Below are positions 6,007 to 6,510 of a DNA stretch of 6,510 nt, piece after piece. Origin of the DNA: Alphaproteobacteria bacterium (lineage in GTDB: Bacteria; Pseudomonadota; Alphaproteobacteria; Micavibrionales; Micavibrionaceae); contig JAUICS010000075.1 in the NCBI GenBank assembly GCA_030427765.1, positions 1-6,510 on the forward strand, given 5' to 3'. Under the pieces are notes generated by a model, which was not told the origin of the DNA, searched no databases, and worked only from the letters and a program-made list of their open reading frames with translations. The translations under genes and the position numbers were made by a program. How positions within the stretch are numbered: the first letter of the stretch is position 1; every line of letters starts with the position of its first letter.

Positions 6007-6510
6007 TTAGTCTTTTTTCTCGTCTTCAGCCGGAGTTTCCTCAGCAGGGGCATCTTCTGCTTTTGCTTCCTCAGCCGGAGTTTCCTCAGCAGGGGCATCT
6101 TCTGCTTTTGCTTCCTCAGTCGGGGCTTCCTCAGCCGGGGCTTCCTCTGCAGGGGCCTCTTCTGCTGGAGCTTCTGCTGCTGCTTCTTCGGTCGGGGCCT
6201 CTTCTGCTCGCGTTTCTTCAGCCGGTGCGGCTGCCGCGGCTGCGGCCTCTGCTTTGGCTGCTTCTTCAGCTTCTGCCTTAGCTTTCAGCTTTTCTTCACG
6301 CTCCTCAATACGCATCTGGGCTTTTTTACCAGGCGCAGATTTATTAGGTCTTTCCGGAATGGCTGGCATTGGGATCAAGCCTGCCTGTCCAAGGAATTTT
6401 GCAACACGTTCGCTTGGTGTTGCGCCTTGATCTAACCAATACTGAACGCGTTCTTCATTGATCGCTAGACGGTTTGGGTTGTCGGAAGGAAGAATCGGGT
6501 TGTATGTACC
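6007..6510 (-). CDS. rpsP: Small ribosomal subunit protein S16 with a long acidic C-terminal tail (5' end outside the window)
   Basis: The frame is already open at the right edge and runs 167 codons to a TAA. The first visible residues, GTYNPILPSDNPNRLAINEE and then RVQYWLDQGATPSERVAKFLGQAGL, are the second half of S16, a core protein needed for 30S assembly. About the first 40 residues (the 'KIRLxRxGxKKxPxYRIVVADxRxPRDGRFIE' part) should lie beyond 6510. After the core comes a basic, probably helical or coiled-coil segment (GKKAQMRIEEREEKLKAKAE), then about 90 residues of Ala/Glu/Pro repeats of the APAEE type, ending DEKKD. The whole protein should be near 205 residues, against about 80 in E. 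coli. C-terminal extensions of S16 are common in alphaproteobacteria, but this one is long. A TTG at 6376-6378 inside the frame is not the start, because conserved S16 sequence continues upstream of it. rimM follows after 9 nt. Confidence 0.96.
   Translation of the reverse strand, partial: GTYNPILPSDNPNRLAINEERVQYWLDQGATPSERVAKFLGQAGLIPMPAIPERPNKSAPGKKAQMRIEEREEKLKAKAEAEEAAKAEAAAAAAAPAEETRAEEAPTEEAAAEAPAEEAPAEEAPAEEAPTEEAKAEDAPAEETPAEEAKAEDAPAEETPAEDEKKD
6026..6119. repeat. Perfect 45-bp tandem duplication in the tail of rpsP
   Basis: Positions 6026-6070 and 6071-6115 are identical, and 4 bases of a third unit follow (6116-6119). The unit encodes 15 residues (EAKAEDAPAEETPAE), so copy-number change would keep the frame. 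Diverged five-residue APAEE/APTEE units continue to about 6230. The exactness of the two copies points to a recent duplication by slippage or unequal recombination. Confidence 0.9.

Noticed and set aside
5991..6281. A plus-strand open frame rich in Leu and Pro repeats opposite the rpsP tail
   Set aside because: It is the reverse complement of the Ala/Glu-rich repeat coding strand. Repetitive GC-rich coding DNA commonly leaves the opposite strand open. It has no ribosome binding site and no independent support.
6376..6378. TTG as the start of a separate 123-aa protein
   Set aside because: The same frame continues upstream to the window edge with unmistakable S16 sequence, so the TTG is an internal leucine codon.

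Overview
The window looks like a chromosomal segment from an alphaproteobacterium of moderate to low GC. The inference rests on gene order: rpsP, rimM, trmD, rplS and leuC in a row, with leuD further on, is a typical alphaproteobacterial arrangement. It also rests on protein features such as an S16 with a long Ala/Glu tail and an L19 with a Lys/Ala-rich tail. The sequence alone does not support a genus. All genes I can support lie on the minus strand, so transcription runs from high to low coordinates.

In transcription order: rpsP (S16, 5' end outside the window, with a long low-complexity C-terminal extension); rimM (16S maturation factor); trmD (tRNA m1G37 methyltransferase), whose reading frame is complete except for one in-frame TAA about 43% of the way through; a gap of about 200 bp with a possible promoter and a hairpin leader; rplS (L19); leuC (isopropylmalate isomerase large subunit), starting 6 nt after rplS; a 77-bp gap with a good promoter over a palindrome; an unrecognised 379-aa gene; an 82-bp gap with a second possible promoter and a strong ribosome binding site; an unrecognised 434-aa gene; and the first 17 codons of leuD at the left edge.

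The right half is a translation module: two ribosomal proteins, a small-subunit maturation factor and a tRNA modification enzyme. The left half is the leucine pathway pair leuC/leuD, which together make the isomerase that converts 2-isopropylmalate to 3-isopropylmalate. The pair is split by about 2.67 kb holding two genes of unknown function that seem to have their own promoters.

The two points most worth a second look are the nonsense codon in trmD, which is normally essential, and the two unknown genes lodged between leuC and leuD. I saw no tRNA, rRNA, CRISPR array, insertion sequence or phage gene. No intergenic stretch exceeds 300 bases.
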